9,074 nt of DNA. It comes from DHVE2 group archaeon (lineage in GTDB: Archaea > Thermoplasmatota > Thermoplasmata > Thermoplasmatales > Aciduliprofundaceae). The stretch is from positions 1 through 9,074 of the forward strand of contig JALULR010000147.1 in NCBI GenBank assembly GCA_027056155.1, in the 5' to 3' direction. Both the position numbers and the translations under genes were made by a program. Below, in pieces: positions 1 to 6,422 of this stretch; within the stretch, counting starts at the first letter, position 1; each line of letters starts with the position of its first letter. The notes under the pieces are model-generated. The model saw only the letters and a program-made list of their open reading frames with translations. It searched no databases and was not told the DNA's origin.

Positions 1-843
1 GTCAATATCCTTCGGGTCTTTCTTTGAAATCTTGTAAGCTTTTTTACTCGCTTTCACTGTGGATTTGTAAACCGTTTGAGACTCTCTCTCATGCAAAGAG
101 ATGTAATCGTTTGCGGCAACCGATGCGCTTATCTTTATGGGTGAATCGGTGTATTTTCTGGCTATATCTGCAGATGCTAGAACTAGAGCAGCTCCGCCGT
201 CGCTCACCGGTGAGCAGTTCATTATGGTCAATGGATCTGCTACCATGGGGGCATTTAGAACCTGCTCTACAGTCACTTCCCTCTGGAAATGGGCATCTGG
301 ATTCATCGCACCGTGCTTATGAGCAATCACCGGAAGAAGGGCCATCTGCTCCCTCGTAAGCCCGTACTCGTGCATGTAGCGGCGTGCCATCATGGCGCCC
401 AGCGCCGGGAATGTGGCTCCAAAGAACACTTCCCATTCCCTATCAGCTGCGCCTGCAAGAATATCCGTTACCATATCTCCCTGCAGGTCCGTCATCTTTT
501 CCACACCGCCAACCAAAACGATATCGTAGAGCCCAGAGGCAACCGCCATGTATCCTGAATGAAGAGCGGCAGCACCGCTTGCGCAGGCAGATTCAACCCT
601 TATCGCAGGTACATTGTGTTCAGCCAATCCAGCAAAATCGGCAATCAATGCACCCACATGGTCCTGACCTACAAAGCTTCCAGCACTCATATTTCCACCG
701 AATATGGCTTGGATATCCTCCGCGCCAATGTTTGCATCTTCTATGGCCTTCAAGCCGGCTTCAACCGCTAAATTCCTAAGACTCTTGTCCCAGTGCTCTC
801 CGTACTTGGTCTCGCCGGCACCAATTATTGCAACTTCTCTCAT
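1..843 (-). CDS. Acetyl-CoA acetyltransferase (archaeal thiolase), C-terminus cut by the window edge
   Basis: This enzyme condenses two acetyl-CoA into acetoacetyl-CoA, the first step of the mevalonate pathway. Translating the minus strand from the ATG at 843 gives 281 codons with no stop up to base 1, so the 3' end is missing; family members are usually near 390 residues. The N-terminus reads MREVAIIGAGETKYGEHW. The nucleophile region reads RVESACASGAAALHSGY, placing the likely acyl-accepting cysteine at residue 87, followed by VLVGGVEKMTD (about 110-119). NCSPVSDGGAALV (about 209-221) is the conserved stretch before the C-terminal half. The catalytic His and Cys of the C-terminal domain lie outside the window. 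The ATG follows directly on the TAA of the HMG-CoA synthase gene, with GGAGGTG inside the end of that gene as ribosome binding site, so the two are co-transcribed and probably translationally coupled. Family call from sequence; SCP2/archaeal-type thiolase is the best fit. Confidence 0.93.
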   Translation of the reverse strand, partial: MREVAIIGAGETKYGEHWDKSLRNLAVEAGLKAIEDANIGAEDIQAIFGGNMSAGSFVGQDHVGALIADFAGLAEHNVPAIRVESACASGAAALHSGYMAVASGLYDIVLVGGVEKMTDLQGDMVTDILAGAADREWEVFFGATFPALGAMMARRYMHEYGLTREQMALLPVIAHKHGAMNPDAHFQREVTVEQVLNAPMVADPLTIMNCSPVSDGGAALVLASADIARKYTDSPIKISASVAANDYISLHERESQTVYKSTVKASKKAYKISKKDPKDID

Positions 844-1887
844 TTAATCCACCTCCACAATCATCCTTCTGAATTTCAAGTACGTGGCATAATCTATGTA
901 CTCCGCTCTGTTCACCATGTCCATTACCTTCGGAGCCGCGTCTCTATTGTAGGAATCCATTTTATCGGTCACAGTGATATCAAATGCATCGCTCCCGGCT
1001 CCGCTTCCAAATGACACAGCGATTATTCTATCGCCGGGCTTTGCAATATCCAGAACAGCGCTCAATCCCGTGGGCGTTCCTCCGGAGTATGTGTTGCCTA
1101 TGTAGGGGGATATGAGTCCGGGCTTTATCTGCTCCTTCGTGAATCCCAATCTCTTTCCAACGCGGTACGGGAACTTGCCGTTGGGCTGGTGAAACACTAC
1201 ATAATCATAATCCTCCGGTTTAGAACCCACTTCTTCCATGAGCATCTTTGCAGAGGACATTACATGCCTATAATATGCGGGCTCTCCTGTGAACCTCCCT
1301 CCGTGCGACGGATATCTTTGACCCTCACGGCGCCAGAAATCTGGGGTATCCGTCACGAACGAAACTGTGTGATTGATATCCGCAATTACGTCCTCTTTTC
1401 CGATTATGTACGCGGTTCCGCCAGCGGAGGCGGAATAATCCAGCGCATCTCCCGGCTGCCCTTGCGAGGTGTCCGTCCCTATTGCTATGCCGTAATCAAT
1501 CATTCCCGCCTTGACCATGGCGTACACGTTCTGCATCGCCGCGGTTCCAGCTTTGCATGCGAATTCGAGGTCTGCGGCATGCGCTTTATACGCACCAACC
1601 ACCTCAGCAATGAGCGAGGCAGTTGGTTTAACCGCATAAGGATGCGATTCGCTTCCCACAAAAATCGCACCAAGCTTTTCGCCGGGTATGTTCTTTCTCT
1701 TGAGCGCGTTGCGAAGCGCCTCCACAGCGATGGTTGCGGCGTCTTCGTCGTATCCGGGCACTGACTTAGCCAAAAGGCCGAGACCCTTTTCAGGGTGCTC
1801 GGGCTTGTCGCCCCACATCCTAGCAATCTCCGCAGTCTTTATTCTGTAAATGGGTACATAACTCCCATAAGTCACAATACCTACCAT
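844..1887 (-). CDS. Hydroxymethylglutaryl-CoA synthase, archaeal type
   Basis: This enzyme condenses acetoacetyl-CoA with acetyl-CoA to HMG-CoA, the committed precursor of mevalonate and archaeal isoprenoid lipids. The product has 347 residues, the normal length for the archaeal family. Seen in the sequence: N-terminal [28 protein letters not shown] (about 45-57), FVGSESHP with the likely catalytic Glu at 80, [13 protein letters not shown] with the nucleophilic Cys at 111, [11 protein letters not shown] with the catalytic His at 233, and [13 protein letters not shown] plus [11 protein letters not shown] near the C-terminus. The ATG at 1887 has AGGTGAG at 1897-1891 just upstream, which fixes the start. 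The thiolase gene follows without any gap, which matches the known archaeal thiolase/HMG-CoA synthase complex that hands over acetoacetyl-CoA directly. Base composition is G+C-rich compared with the genes to the right. The cytoplasmic location follows from the lack of signal peptide or membrane segments. Confidence 0.96.
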   Translation of the reverse strand: MVGIVTYGSYVPIYRIKTAEIARMWGDKPEHPEKGLGLLAKSVPGYDEDAATIAVEALRNALKRKNIPGEKLGAIFVGSESHPYAVKPTASLIAEVVGAYKAHAADLEFACKAGTAAMQNVYAMVKAGMIDYGIAIGTDTSQGQPGDALDYSASAGGTAYIIGKEDVIADINHTVSFVTDTPDFWRREGQRYPSHGGRFTGEPAYYRHVMSSAKMLMEEVGSKPEDYDYVVFHQPNGKFPYRVGKRLGFTKEQIKPGLISPYIGNTYSGGTPTGLSAVLDIAKPGDRIIAVSFGSGAGSDAFDITVTDKMDSYNRDAAPKVMDMVNRAEYIDYATYLKFRRMIVEVD

Positions 1888-1890
1888 TTT

Positions 1891-1897
1891 CTCACCT
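1891..1897 (-). promoter_or_regulatory. Ribosome binding site of HMG-CoA synthase
   Basis: AGGTGAG on the minus strand, three bases before the ATG at 1887. It supports that ATG as the start; a second in-frame start near the N-terminus is not needed. Confidence 0.7.
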
Positions 1898-1914
1898 GTA
1901 TCCCTCTAATAGAA

Positions 1915-1970
1915 ACAAGTATTTATCCTTTATCGTTTTTCAATTCGTCAATAAACGATTAATTATAAGA
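1915..1970 (-). promoter_or_regulatory. Probable promoter region of the HMG-CoA synthase-thiolase operon
   Basis: The 75 bases between the Toprim gene and HMG-CoA synthase are A+T-rich and contain two TATA-like elements on the minus strand. TTATAAT at 1968-1962 overlaps the Toprim stop codon and would give a start of transcription near 1940, with a leader of about 50 bases. GGATAAATAC at 1928-1919 would give a start near 1897 and a very short leader that barely includes the ribosome binding site. The first is easier to reconcile with the AGGTGAG site. Assignment rests on base composition and spacing only. Confidence 0.45.
1932..1959. repeat. Inverted repeat, 7-base arms, possible operator
   Basis: ATCGTTT at 1932-1938 and its exact reverse complement AAACGAT at 1953-1959 are separated by 14 bases. 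Arm centres are 21 bases apart, about two helical turns, as expected for a dimeric regulator binding one DNA face. It sits between the two candidate TATA elements of the HMG-CoA synthase promoter. As an RNA hairpin it would have a large loop and no T-run after it, so a terminator is less likely. Short arms mean chance occurrence is possible. Confidence 0.35.
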
Positions 1971-2337
1971 TTAGGGATTCCACCGTTCTTATATGTGGCA
2001 CAATCTTCTTCAAAGTGTTTATAAACTCCAAGTGGCATACTATACCTTGCTCTTCAAGAAGAGCCGATATCTTTGAAGTAAGTTCTTTACCTTTGCTGTC
2101 CCAATCTAATAGCAGTATTACTTCGCCATAATTATCAGCTATGTACTCAGAAAATCGCAATAGAGACATTCCATTATTTAACTTTATTATTGTGCCAGCT
2201 ATACCTAAATCCCTAAGCACTTTAATATCATGGCTTCCCTCTACAATTATTGGAACTTTTTTATTGAGCTCTTTAAGCTCATTAACTAACACTTCAAATA
2301 TTTCCAGTTCTTTTGGAGATAGCATCTCTCGCAGCAT
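1963..2337 (-). CDS. Small Toprim-domain protein (RNase M5/primase-like nucleic-acid enzyme)
   Basis: A 124-residue protein that is essentially a single Toprim fold, the metal-binding catalytic domain of topoisomerases, DnaG primases and RNase M5-type nucleases. PIIVEGSHDIKVLRDLGI (about 29-46) carries the conserved Glu at 33, and VILLLDWDSKGKEL (about 73-86) carries the DxD pair at 78 and 80. The tail IVPHIRTVESLIL resembles that of small archaeal Toprim proteins annotated as RNase M5-like. Its actual substrate is unknown. The ATG at 2337 lies inside the end of the DUF167 gene and is preceded by AAGGTG; an in-frame ATG at 2325 is an alternative. The overlap with the gene before it is 44 bases, unusually long, so translation is probably coupled. 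It is the last gene of the four-gene set. Confidence 0.85.
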   Translation of the reverse strand: MLREMLSPKELEIFEVLVNELKELNKKVPIIVEGSHDIKVLRDLGIAGTIIKLNNGMSLLRFSEYIADNYGEVILLLDWDSKGKELTSKISALLEEQGIVCHLEFINTLKKIVPHIRTVESLIL

Positions 2338-2605
2338 CTATGCTCACACCTTCAATATATATTGTCTTATGAGGATTTTTCTCCCCTAATATTATATGCA
2401 CTTTGTCTTGAGACACATCTAAAAGCGATGAAAAAAAGGCAATAAGCTCTTTGTTTACCTTGAATTTTTCGGGTTTTTCTTTCATAGCAACTATCAATCT
2501 TTTCCGCCAAGGATTGTATCCCTTAATGGCTTCAATTTTTGAGTTTGGTGAGACTTCTATATCGATAGCTATGCCCTTTTTATATTCATACAGCGCCTCA
2601 ATCAT
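2294..2605 (-). CDS. DUF167/YggU (UPF0235) family protein
   Basis: A 103-residue soluble protein. The pattern fits the DUF167 family: KKGIAIDIEVSPNSKIEAIKG near the N-terminus (about 9-29), a central KVNKELIAFFSSLLDV (about 49-64) that matches the usual 'A-N-eli-fla-ll-v' helix, and KVHIILGEKNPHKTIYIEG (about 68-86) matching the closing strand-loop-strand with a Gly and basic residues. The family usually shows a Gly-Lys-Ala-Asn stretch before the helix; here it is KFKVN, so one conserved site is altered. The biochemical function of the family is not established. The ATG at 2605 overlaps the methyltransferase stop by 8 bases, with GAGG at 2617-2614 as a likely ribosome binding site. No membrane segment or signal peptide is seen. 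Confidence 0.78.
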   Translation of the reverse strand: MIEALYEYKKGIAIDIEVSPNSKIEAIKGYNPWRKRLIVAMKEKPEKFKVNKELIAFFSSLLDVSQDKVHIILGEKNPHKTIYIEGVSIDAARDAISKRTGNI

Positions 2606-3308
2606 CAGCTCGCCTCATAATTGCTATGATTCTATTGCTTTCATCCTCGTATTCTGACAAGTCATAATCCCCATACATACGCTCGATGACTAACCCGGCA
2701 GTCTTAGCTTCATCTTCTAAATGCTCCACATATACTGGATATAAATCCAAACTAGCGTGCTTTCTTCTAACCACCTCGTCTCTTACAATATCATAAAAAT
2801 ACAGAATCTCCCAATGGTCTTCTTTCCAGCGTGGCACGAAGAACCTTGAATAATACACGCCTTCGTACTCAACTGTATCTCCGTGATGCACTATTCCCTC
2901 AACCATCATGTATGGATTTAGCAAGTCTACCACAATGCGCCCCTCTTTAGTTAGATGCTTTGCCGCAGAACTGAGAATTTTTATTCTCTCTTCCCTCGGA
3001 AACATCATTAGAGAATTAAGGCCAATTATTATCAAGCAAAACTGCTCTTTTAAATCAAAATATCGTGCATCTGCTTTTACAAATTTTATTCCTTTTTCAT
3101 TTATATTTTCTCGTGCTCTTTTAAGCATATTCTCGTTTATATCTATACCAACTCCATATTCTGGATTTAGATAATATAAAATACGCCCTGTGCCCGTGAA
3201 TAGCTCCAATACCTTTGGACACAAGAACTCTCTGTAAATATTGATATCCTTCTTATACGAAAAATAAAACAGGTCGTAGTACTCAGATTCTATGTCATAA
3301 AGATTCAT
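2598..3308 (-). CDS. Class I SAM-dependent methyltransferase, substrate unknown
   Basis: A 236-residue protein that transfers a methyl group from S-adenosylmethionine to an unidentified acceptor. Motif I is VLELFTGTGRILYYL (about 33-47); the acidic residue that would bind the ribose hydroxyls is in VGIDINENMLKRARE (Asp near 55-57). VKADARYFDL (about 77-86) is the motif II region and LIIIGLNSLMMF (about 92-103) the strand 4 and post-motif region; LTKEGRIVVDLLNPYMM (about 119-135) is the strand 5 turn. The C-terminal half, with many aromatic and acidic residues, resembles small-molecule methyltransferases rather than RNA methyltransferases with a separate RNA-binding domain, but this does not decide the substrate. 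The ATG at 3308 overlaps the kinase stop as ATGA. Position between a kinase-family gene and two putative nucleic-acid-related genes gives no firm clue. Confidence 0.87.
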   Translation of the reverse strand: MNLYDIESEYYDLFYFSYKKDINIYREFLCPKVLELFTGTGRILYYLNPEYGVGIDINENMLKRARENINEKGIKFVKADARYFDLKEQFCLIIIGLNSLMMFPREERIKILSSAAKHLTKEGRIVVDLLNPYMMVEGIVHHGDTVEYEGVYYSRFFVPRWKEDHWEILYFYDIVRDEVVRRKHASLDLYPVYVEHLEDEAKTAGLVIERMYGDYDLSEYEDESNRIIAIMRRADD

Positions 3309-3790
3309 AGTTTATACCCTATCTTTCTTAGAAATGCTTTTCGCTCTCCTTTGCTAGATTCGTCTTCCACGCCAAGGGGCGGAAAGCCGTCTATGGCTCC
3401 AAGTATGCCTCTACCCTGCTCTGTAACACCCACTACTAGCTGTATAGGATTTGCGCTTGCAACCAGTATTCTCGTGATTTCCTGTACATTTTTTAAGGCG
3501 TTAATCACGTTTATAGGATATGCATTTCTCAACAGTACTATGAACGCATGTCCAGCTCCAAGCTTTTCACAGTTTTTTATTGCATAGCGCACAAGCTCGT
3601 CATCTGTGCCTTCGTATCTTATTAACCGCGCTCCAGAAGCCTCGCAAAATGCCAATCCAAACTTTATGTCAGGTACACTAGTTACTAGTGCTTCGTATAT
3701 GTCTTCTACGCTCTTTATAAAGTGTGTATATCCGATTATAACATTTATCTCGGGTTCTGGCTTATCTACATCGATTACTTCCATCTGCAT
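3305..3790 (-). CDS. Adenosine-specific kinase family protein
   Basis: A protein of about 161 residues of the small archaeal/thermophile family named adenosine-specific kinase (type example from Pyrobaculum), proposed to bind or phosphorylate adenosine; the activity is less well tested than the name suggests. Family landmarks are clear: INVIIGYTHFIKSVEDIYEAL, FGLAFCEASGARLIRYEG, LGAGHAFIVLLRNAYPINV, the ASANPIQLVV stretch, TEQGRGILGAIDGFPPLGVE and the terminal FLRKIGYKL. The start is uncertain. I chose the ATG at 3790; the ATG at 3784 (MEVIDVDKPEPE) fits the usual family N-terminus even better, and a TTG at 3805 would add five residues. None has a strong ribosome binding site. It is the first gene of the middle set, 4 bases overlapping the methyltransferase, with a TATA-like element upstream. 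Confidence 0.9.
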   Translation of the reverse strand: MQMEVIDVDKPEPEINVIIGYTHFIKSVEDIYEALVTSVPDIKFGLAFCEASGARLIRYEGTDDELVRYAIKNCEKLGAGHAFIVLLRNAYPINVINALKNVQEITRILVASANPIQLVVGVTEQGRGILGAIDGFPPLGVEDESSKGERKAFLRKIGYKL

Positions 3791-3839
3791 AACCGTGAAT
3801 TGCAATCCACAAAATTAAAGTTTTCTATTCCCTACTTTG

Positions 3840-3856
3840 AAAATATATAAAAATTA
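3840..3856 (-). promoter_or_regulatory. TATA-like promoter of the kinase-methyltransferase-DUF167-Toprim set
   Basis: On the minus strand the 62-base gap after the ATPase gene contains TTTATATA at 3851-3844, a good match to an archaeal TATA box. A start of transcription about 25 bases downstream would fall near 3822, leaving a leader of roughly 16 to 38 bases depending on which start codon is used. The same A+T-rich run contains two T-tracts that could also end transcription of the pilus-motor operon, so the site may have both roles. Confidence 0.55.
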
Positions 3857-3867
3857 GAAGAGTGTGT

Positions 3868-5514
3868 TTATTCCTCACCGAGCACTTCATTTACTCGCTT
3901 CATAACCTCCTCGGGATTCTTGTAGTACGCTGACACAACTCTTGCCACATCTCTGTAATATCTCACACCTAGCTTTTCCATGTAAGTGAGCATCTTTTCC
4001 CTTCTCTTTACTTCTAGCTCCATACGCCGCTGACTCCAGCCCTTTAAAGTGGCTATTTTCTCGTAGACATAGCTATGCCCACTAAAGTTAAAGCTATCAT
4101 CTGCCGGGTTCCATGTGTATGCGTTATTAGTTATTATCTCATCAGTCTCAGGGTCCAACCCCACTATCTCAGTTATAGATTTTGTGCGTCTTGTCATGGT
4201 TGTTCCTACCTTCACTTGCGCCTGCATTAGCACCACATTAAGTGCAGTAATCAGCGCGCGAGGAAGATTAATTGGTGCATTTTCAAATCTATGAACCATC
4301 GATTTCACATCTTCTGCGTGGAACGTAGTATAGCATGTCTTTCCTGTAGCCATAGCTTGGAATACAGTATATGCCTCGGCGCCTCTTACCTCTCCCACCA
4401 TTATGTACTGTGGTCTCTGCCTCAGTGCTGCTTTGAGCAGATCGAACATGTCTATCTCTCCGGGCTTCTTTCCAGTTACCGGGTTTGGCTCGCCTACACC
4501 CTCTCTAACAAGTGAAGGAATCCAGTTTTCATGAGGAAGGTTAAGCTCACGGGTATCCTCTATGCTCACAATTTTCATGTTTGGAGGAATAAATAGAAGT
4601 ATTGCGTTTAGCGTTGTGGTTTTCCCGCTAGCTGTGCCTCCGCACACAATCATGCTCATACCATTCTCTACCATTAACCAAAGATACGCCATCATCTCTT
4701 TGCTCATTGTCTTGAATCTCACAAGGTCAATAGGAGTAAACGGATTAGGCTTAAATCTTCTAATCGTGAAAGATGAGCCTCTCTTTGTCACGTAAGTGCC
4801 AAGAGTAGCCTGCAATCTAGAGCCATCTGGAAGTGTTGCATCTACCATCGGACTAGATATGGAAATATGCCTACCGGATTTCTGGACAATCCATGTTACA
4901 TAATGATCCAGTACATCGTCCTTCTCAAATTTGAGGTTTGATTTTATAGAGCCATACATTCTATGGTATATGTATATAGGAATATTTGTACCATCGCAAG
5001 AGATATCTTCCACCTGTGAGTCAATCATAGGCACTTGCACAACCCCATAGCCCAGAAAATCGCGGTTAAGATAGTACTTTATTCTTGCATCTGTGACGGC
5101 ATCTAAGGTAATGTTCATATCTCGCATTACTTCATCTGCCATCTTAAATAGATACTCTTTTCGCTCTTCTGGGGTCTCAAATTCTTTCATCTCAAACCTA
5201 TCTCTAAGCTCGTCTTTTAGCTTTTCTATTAGCTCTTTATCTTCTTTAGTTAGTGGCGGCTCTATAATTTCGTATATGTATTCACTGTTTATGTTGTCGT
5301 ATAATATTCTTACAAAAGAGTAGGGCTCTTCTACAGGATTTACTTCTATCTCTCTAAGATGAGGTTGCTTTATTTTTGGAATGGGTGTCACACCACGAAC
5401 ATCTTCGCTCCTATGCTCTACGGGTGGCTTAATTCTGAGGTTCTTTGCACCTATAACCGGTTTTAAAGCATTATACAATTTGACTTTTGACTTTGGCTTG
5501 CTTGATGAACCCAT
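3868..5514 (-). CDS. Type II/IV secretion system ATPase (archaeal type IV pilus/GspE-like), paralog 1
   Basis: A 548-residue cytoplasmic motor ATPase that should form a hexamer under the membrane platform proteins and drive filament assembly or secretion. Order: basic N-terminal tail (1-50); an N-terminal domain with VEEPYSFVRILYDN and YIYEIIEPPL (about 61-88); a three-helix/linker section containing VEDISCDGTNIPIYIYH (about 168-184); then the RecA-like core. Walker A is GGTASGKTT (292-300), the Asp box IEDTREL (318-324), Walker B IMVGEVRG (371-378) and the His box TTFHAE (396-401). All key residues are present. SFTIRRF (248-254) carries the usual paired arginines. It lacks the tetracysteine zinc site of bacterial GspE/PilB. 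GAGGTGA at 5527-5521 fixes the ATG at 5514. It is the last gene of the motor operon and a clear paralog of the ATPase at the other end: 37 of 50 residues are identical from residue 352 to 401. Confidence 0.94.
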   Translation of the reverse strand: MGSSSKPKSKVKLYNALKPVIGAKNLRIKPPVEHRSEDVRGVTPIPKIKQPHLREIEVNPVEEPYSFVRILYDNINSEYIYEIIEPPLTKEDKELIEKLKDELRDRFEMKEFETPEERKEYLFKMADEVMRDMNITLDAVTDARIKYYLNRDFLGYGVVQVPMIDSQVEDISCDGTNIPIYIYHRMYGSIKSNLKFEKDDVLDHYVTWIVQKSGRHISISSPMVDATLPDGSRLQATLGTYVTKRGSSFTIRRFKPNPFTPIDLVRFKTMSKEMMAYLWLMVENGMSMIVCGGTASGKTTTLNAILLFIPPNMKIVSIEDTRELNLPHENWIPSLVREGVGEPNPVTGKKPGEIDMFDLLKAALRQRPQYIMVGEVRGAEAYTVFQAMATGKTCYTTFHAEDVKSMVHRFENAPINLPRALITALNVVLMQAQVKVGTTMTRRTKSITEIVGLDPETDEIITNNAYTWNPADDSFNFSGHSYVYEKIATLKGWSQRRMELEVKRREKMLTYMEKLGVRYYRDVARVVSAYYKNPEEVMKRVNEVLGEE

Positions 5515-5525
5515 ATTTTTTCACC

Positions 5526-6422
5526 TCACATTGCTCCCGTCATACGGAGTATTAAATATCCGGAAATGAGAAGCGCAAATCCATAGAACATGCCACCTTT
5601 CAGCTTTCCGTCTTTTAAAATGCCCATCATTATTCCATCACCAACTCCGTGCATTATCACAGATATAACGAACATAAACTTAATGGTAGGTATGCTCTGA
5701 TATGATATCTTTACAGGTATATTTGTCATTGTGGTCTTTGCAAGACTCTCTTCCACCGCTTTACCTGCCTTTGCCATCTGCGGCAAGAACGAAGTATTTA
5801 AAATGATTATTGTCGCTAAGAACACAAAGAAAGAGGTCACGAGCACAAAGCCATAGGTAGACATCTCTATTGCTCTTTCTTTCTCCATTAGCTGGGTCTC
5901 TCTTGCAGAGTGCGCCACCATACCTAACACATCTGCTACATTACCGCCCGCTTCGTTTGCCTTTACAATTATAGCAACCATCCTATTCACCAGAGGGGTA
6001 TTTACTCGCTGCGTGAAATCCTCCAGCGCTTCATTAACGGGCACACCCCACTGAATTTTAGCGGCCATTCTCTTAATTTCATCAGTAAGTGCGCCGTAAC
6101 GCCCCGACGACGCAACAACAATTGCCTCGGCTAAAGTCATACCGAACCTGCCTGCCTCTGCTAAGTCTCTCAAGAAATCGGGCAAGCGCTCTTCTATTTT
6201 TTTAATTCTTCTATTGTACATCATATCATATATACCGGGCACAGCTAAAAGAATGGACAGACCAATAATCACCATATCAAGGTATGTAACCATACCACCC
6301 AATGTCATGTTCATAAAGTACATACCAATACCAAGTGCCATTATTGCTCCGCCTGCACCCATCGATGCATAAGTAACGAGCTCGGCTTTTTTCTCATGTG
6401 CAGTCTTTTCTTTTTCAGGCAA
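5526..6422 (-). CDS. Membrane platform protein, type II secretion F domain (TadC/FlaJ-like), second of two
   Basis: A 298-residue inner platform protein of a type IV filament machine, where it sits in the membrane and contacts the ATPase. Hydrophobic segments lie at about 17-37, 45-66, 189-214, 245-265 and 277-294. Between the second and third is a cytoplasmic helical domain (about 67-188) with the T2SF signature LPDFLRDLAEAGRFGMTLAEA, split here as about 80-100, and NTPLVNRMVAIIVKANEAGG (141-160). The C-terminal part with HGVGDGIMMGILKDGKLKGG resembles the end of archaeal FlaJ/PilC. The start is a TTG at 6422, directly after the TAA of the previous gene and in the same frame; GGAGGTG at 6435-6429 supports it. 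The length is about half that of a typical archaeal one-piece FlaJ/PilC, so with its neighbour it seems to make a two-subunit platform, as TadB and TadC do in Tad systems. Confidence 0.9.
   Translation of the reverse strand: MPEKEKTAHEKKAELVTYASMGAGGAIMALGIGMYFMNMTLGGMVTYLDMVIIGLSILLAVPGIYDMMYNRRIKKIEERLPDFLRDLAEAGRFGMTLAEAIVVASSGRYGALTDEIKRMAAKIQWGVPVNEALEDFTQRVNTPLVNRMVAIIVKANEAGGNVADVLGMVAHSARETQLMEKERAIEMSTYGFVLVTSFFVFLATIIILNTSFLPQMAKAGKAVEESLAKTTMTNIPVKISYQSIPTIKFMFVISVIMHGVGDGIMMGILKDGKLKGGMFYGFALLISGYLILRMTGAM

Noticed and set aside
24..779. Overlapping plus-strand open frames at the left end
   Set aside because: They are antisense to the thiolase, whose minus-strand frame is open over all 281 visible codons and carries family motifs.
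1189..1764. A 191-codon open frame on the plus strand opposite HMG-CoA synthase
   Set aside because: It lies wholly antisense to a gene with intact catalytic motifs in a G+C-rich region, where long antisense frames arise by chance. The product resembles no known family and has no ribosome binding site that I can see.
1500..1826. A second minus-strand open frame within HMG-CoA synthase
   Set aside because: It is an out-of-frame shadow of the synthase, with an Arg/Ser/Thr-rich product and no recognisable domain.
1932..1959. The inverted repeat as an intrinsic terminator for the Toprim gene
   Set aside because: The loop would be 14 bases, the arms only 7 with two G-C pairs at most in each, and no T-run follows on the minus strand. 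An operator or chance is more likely.
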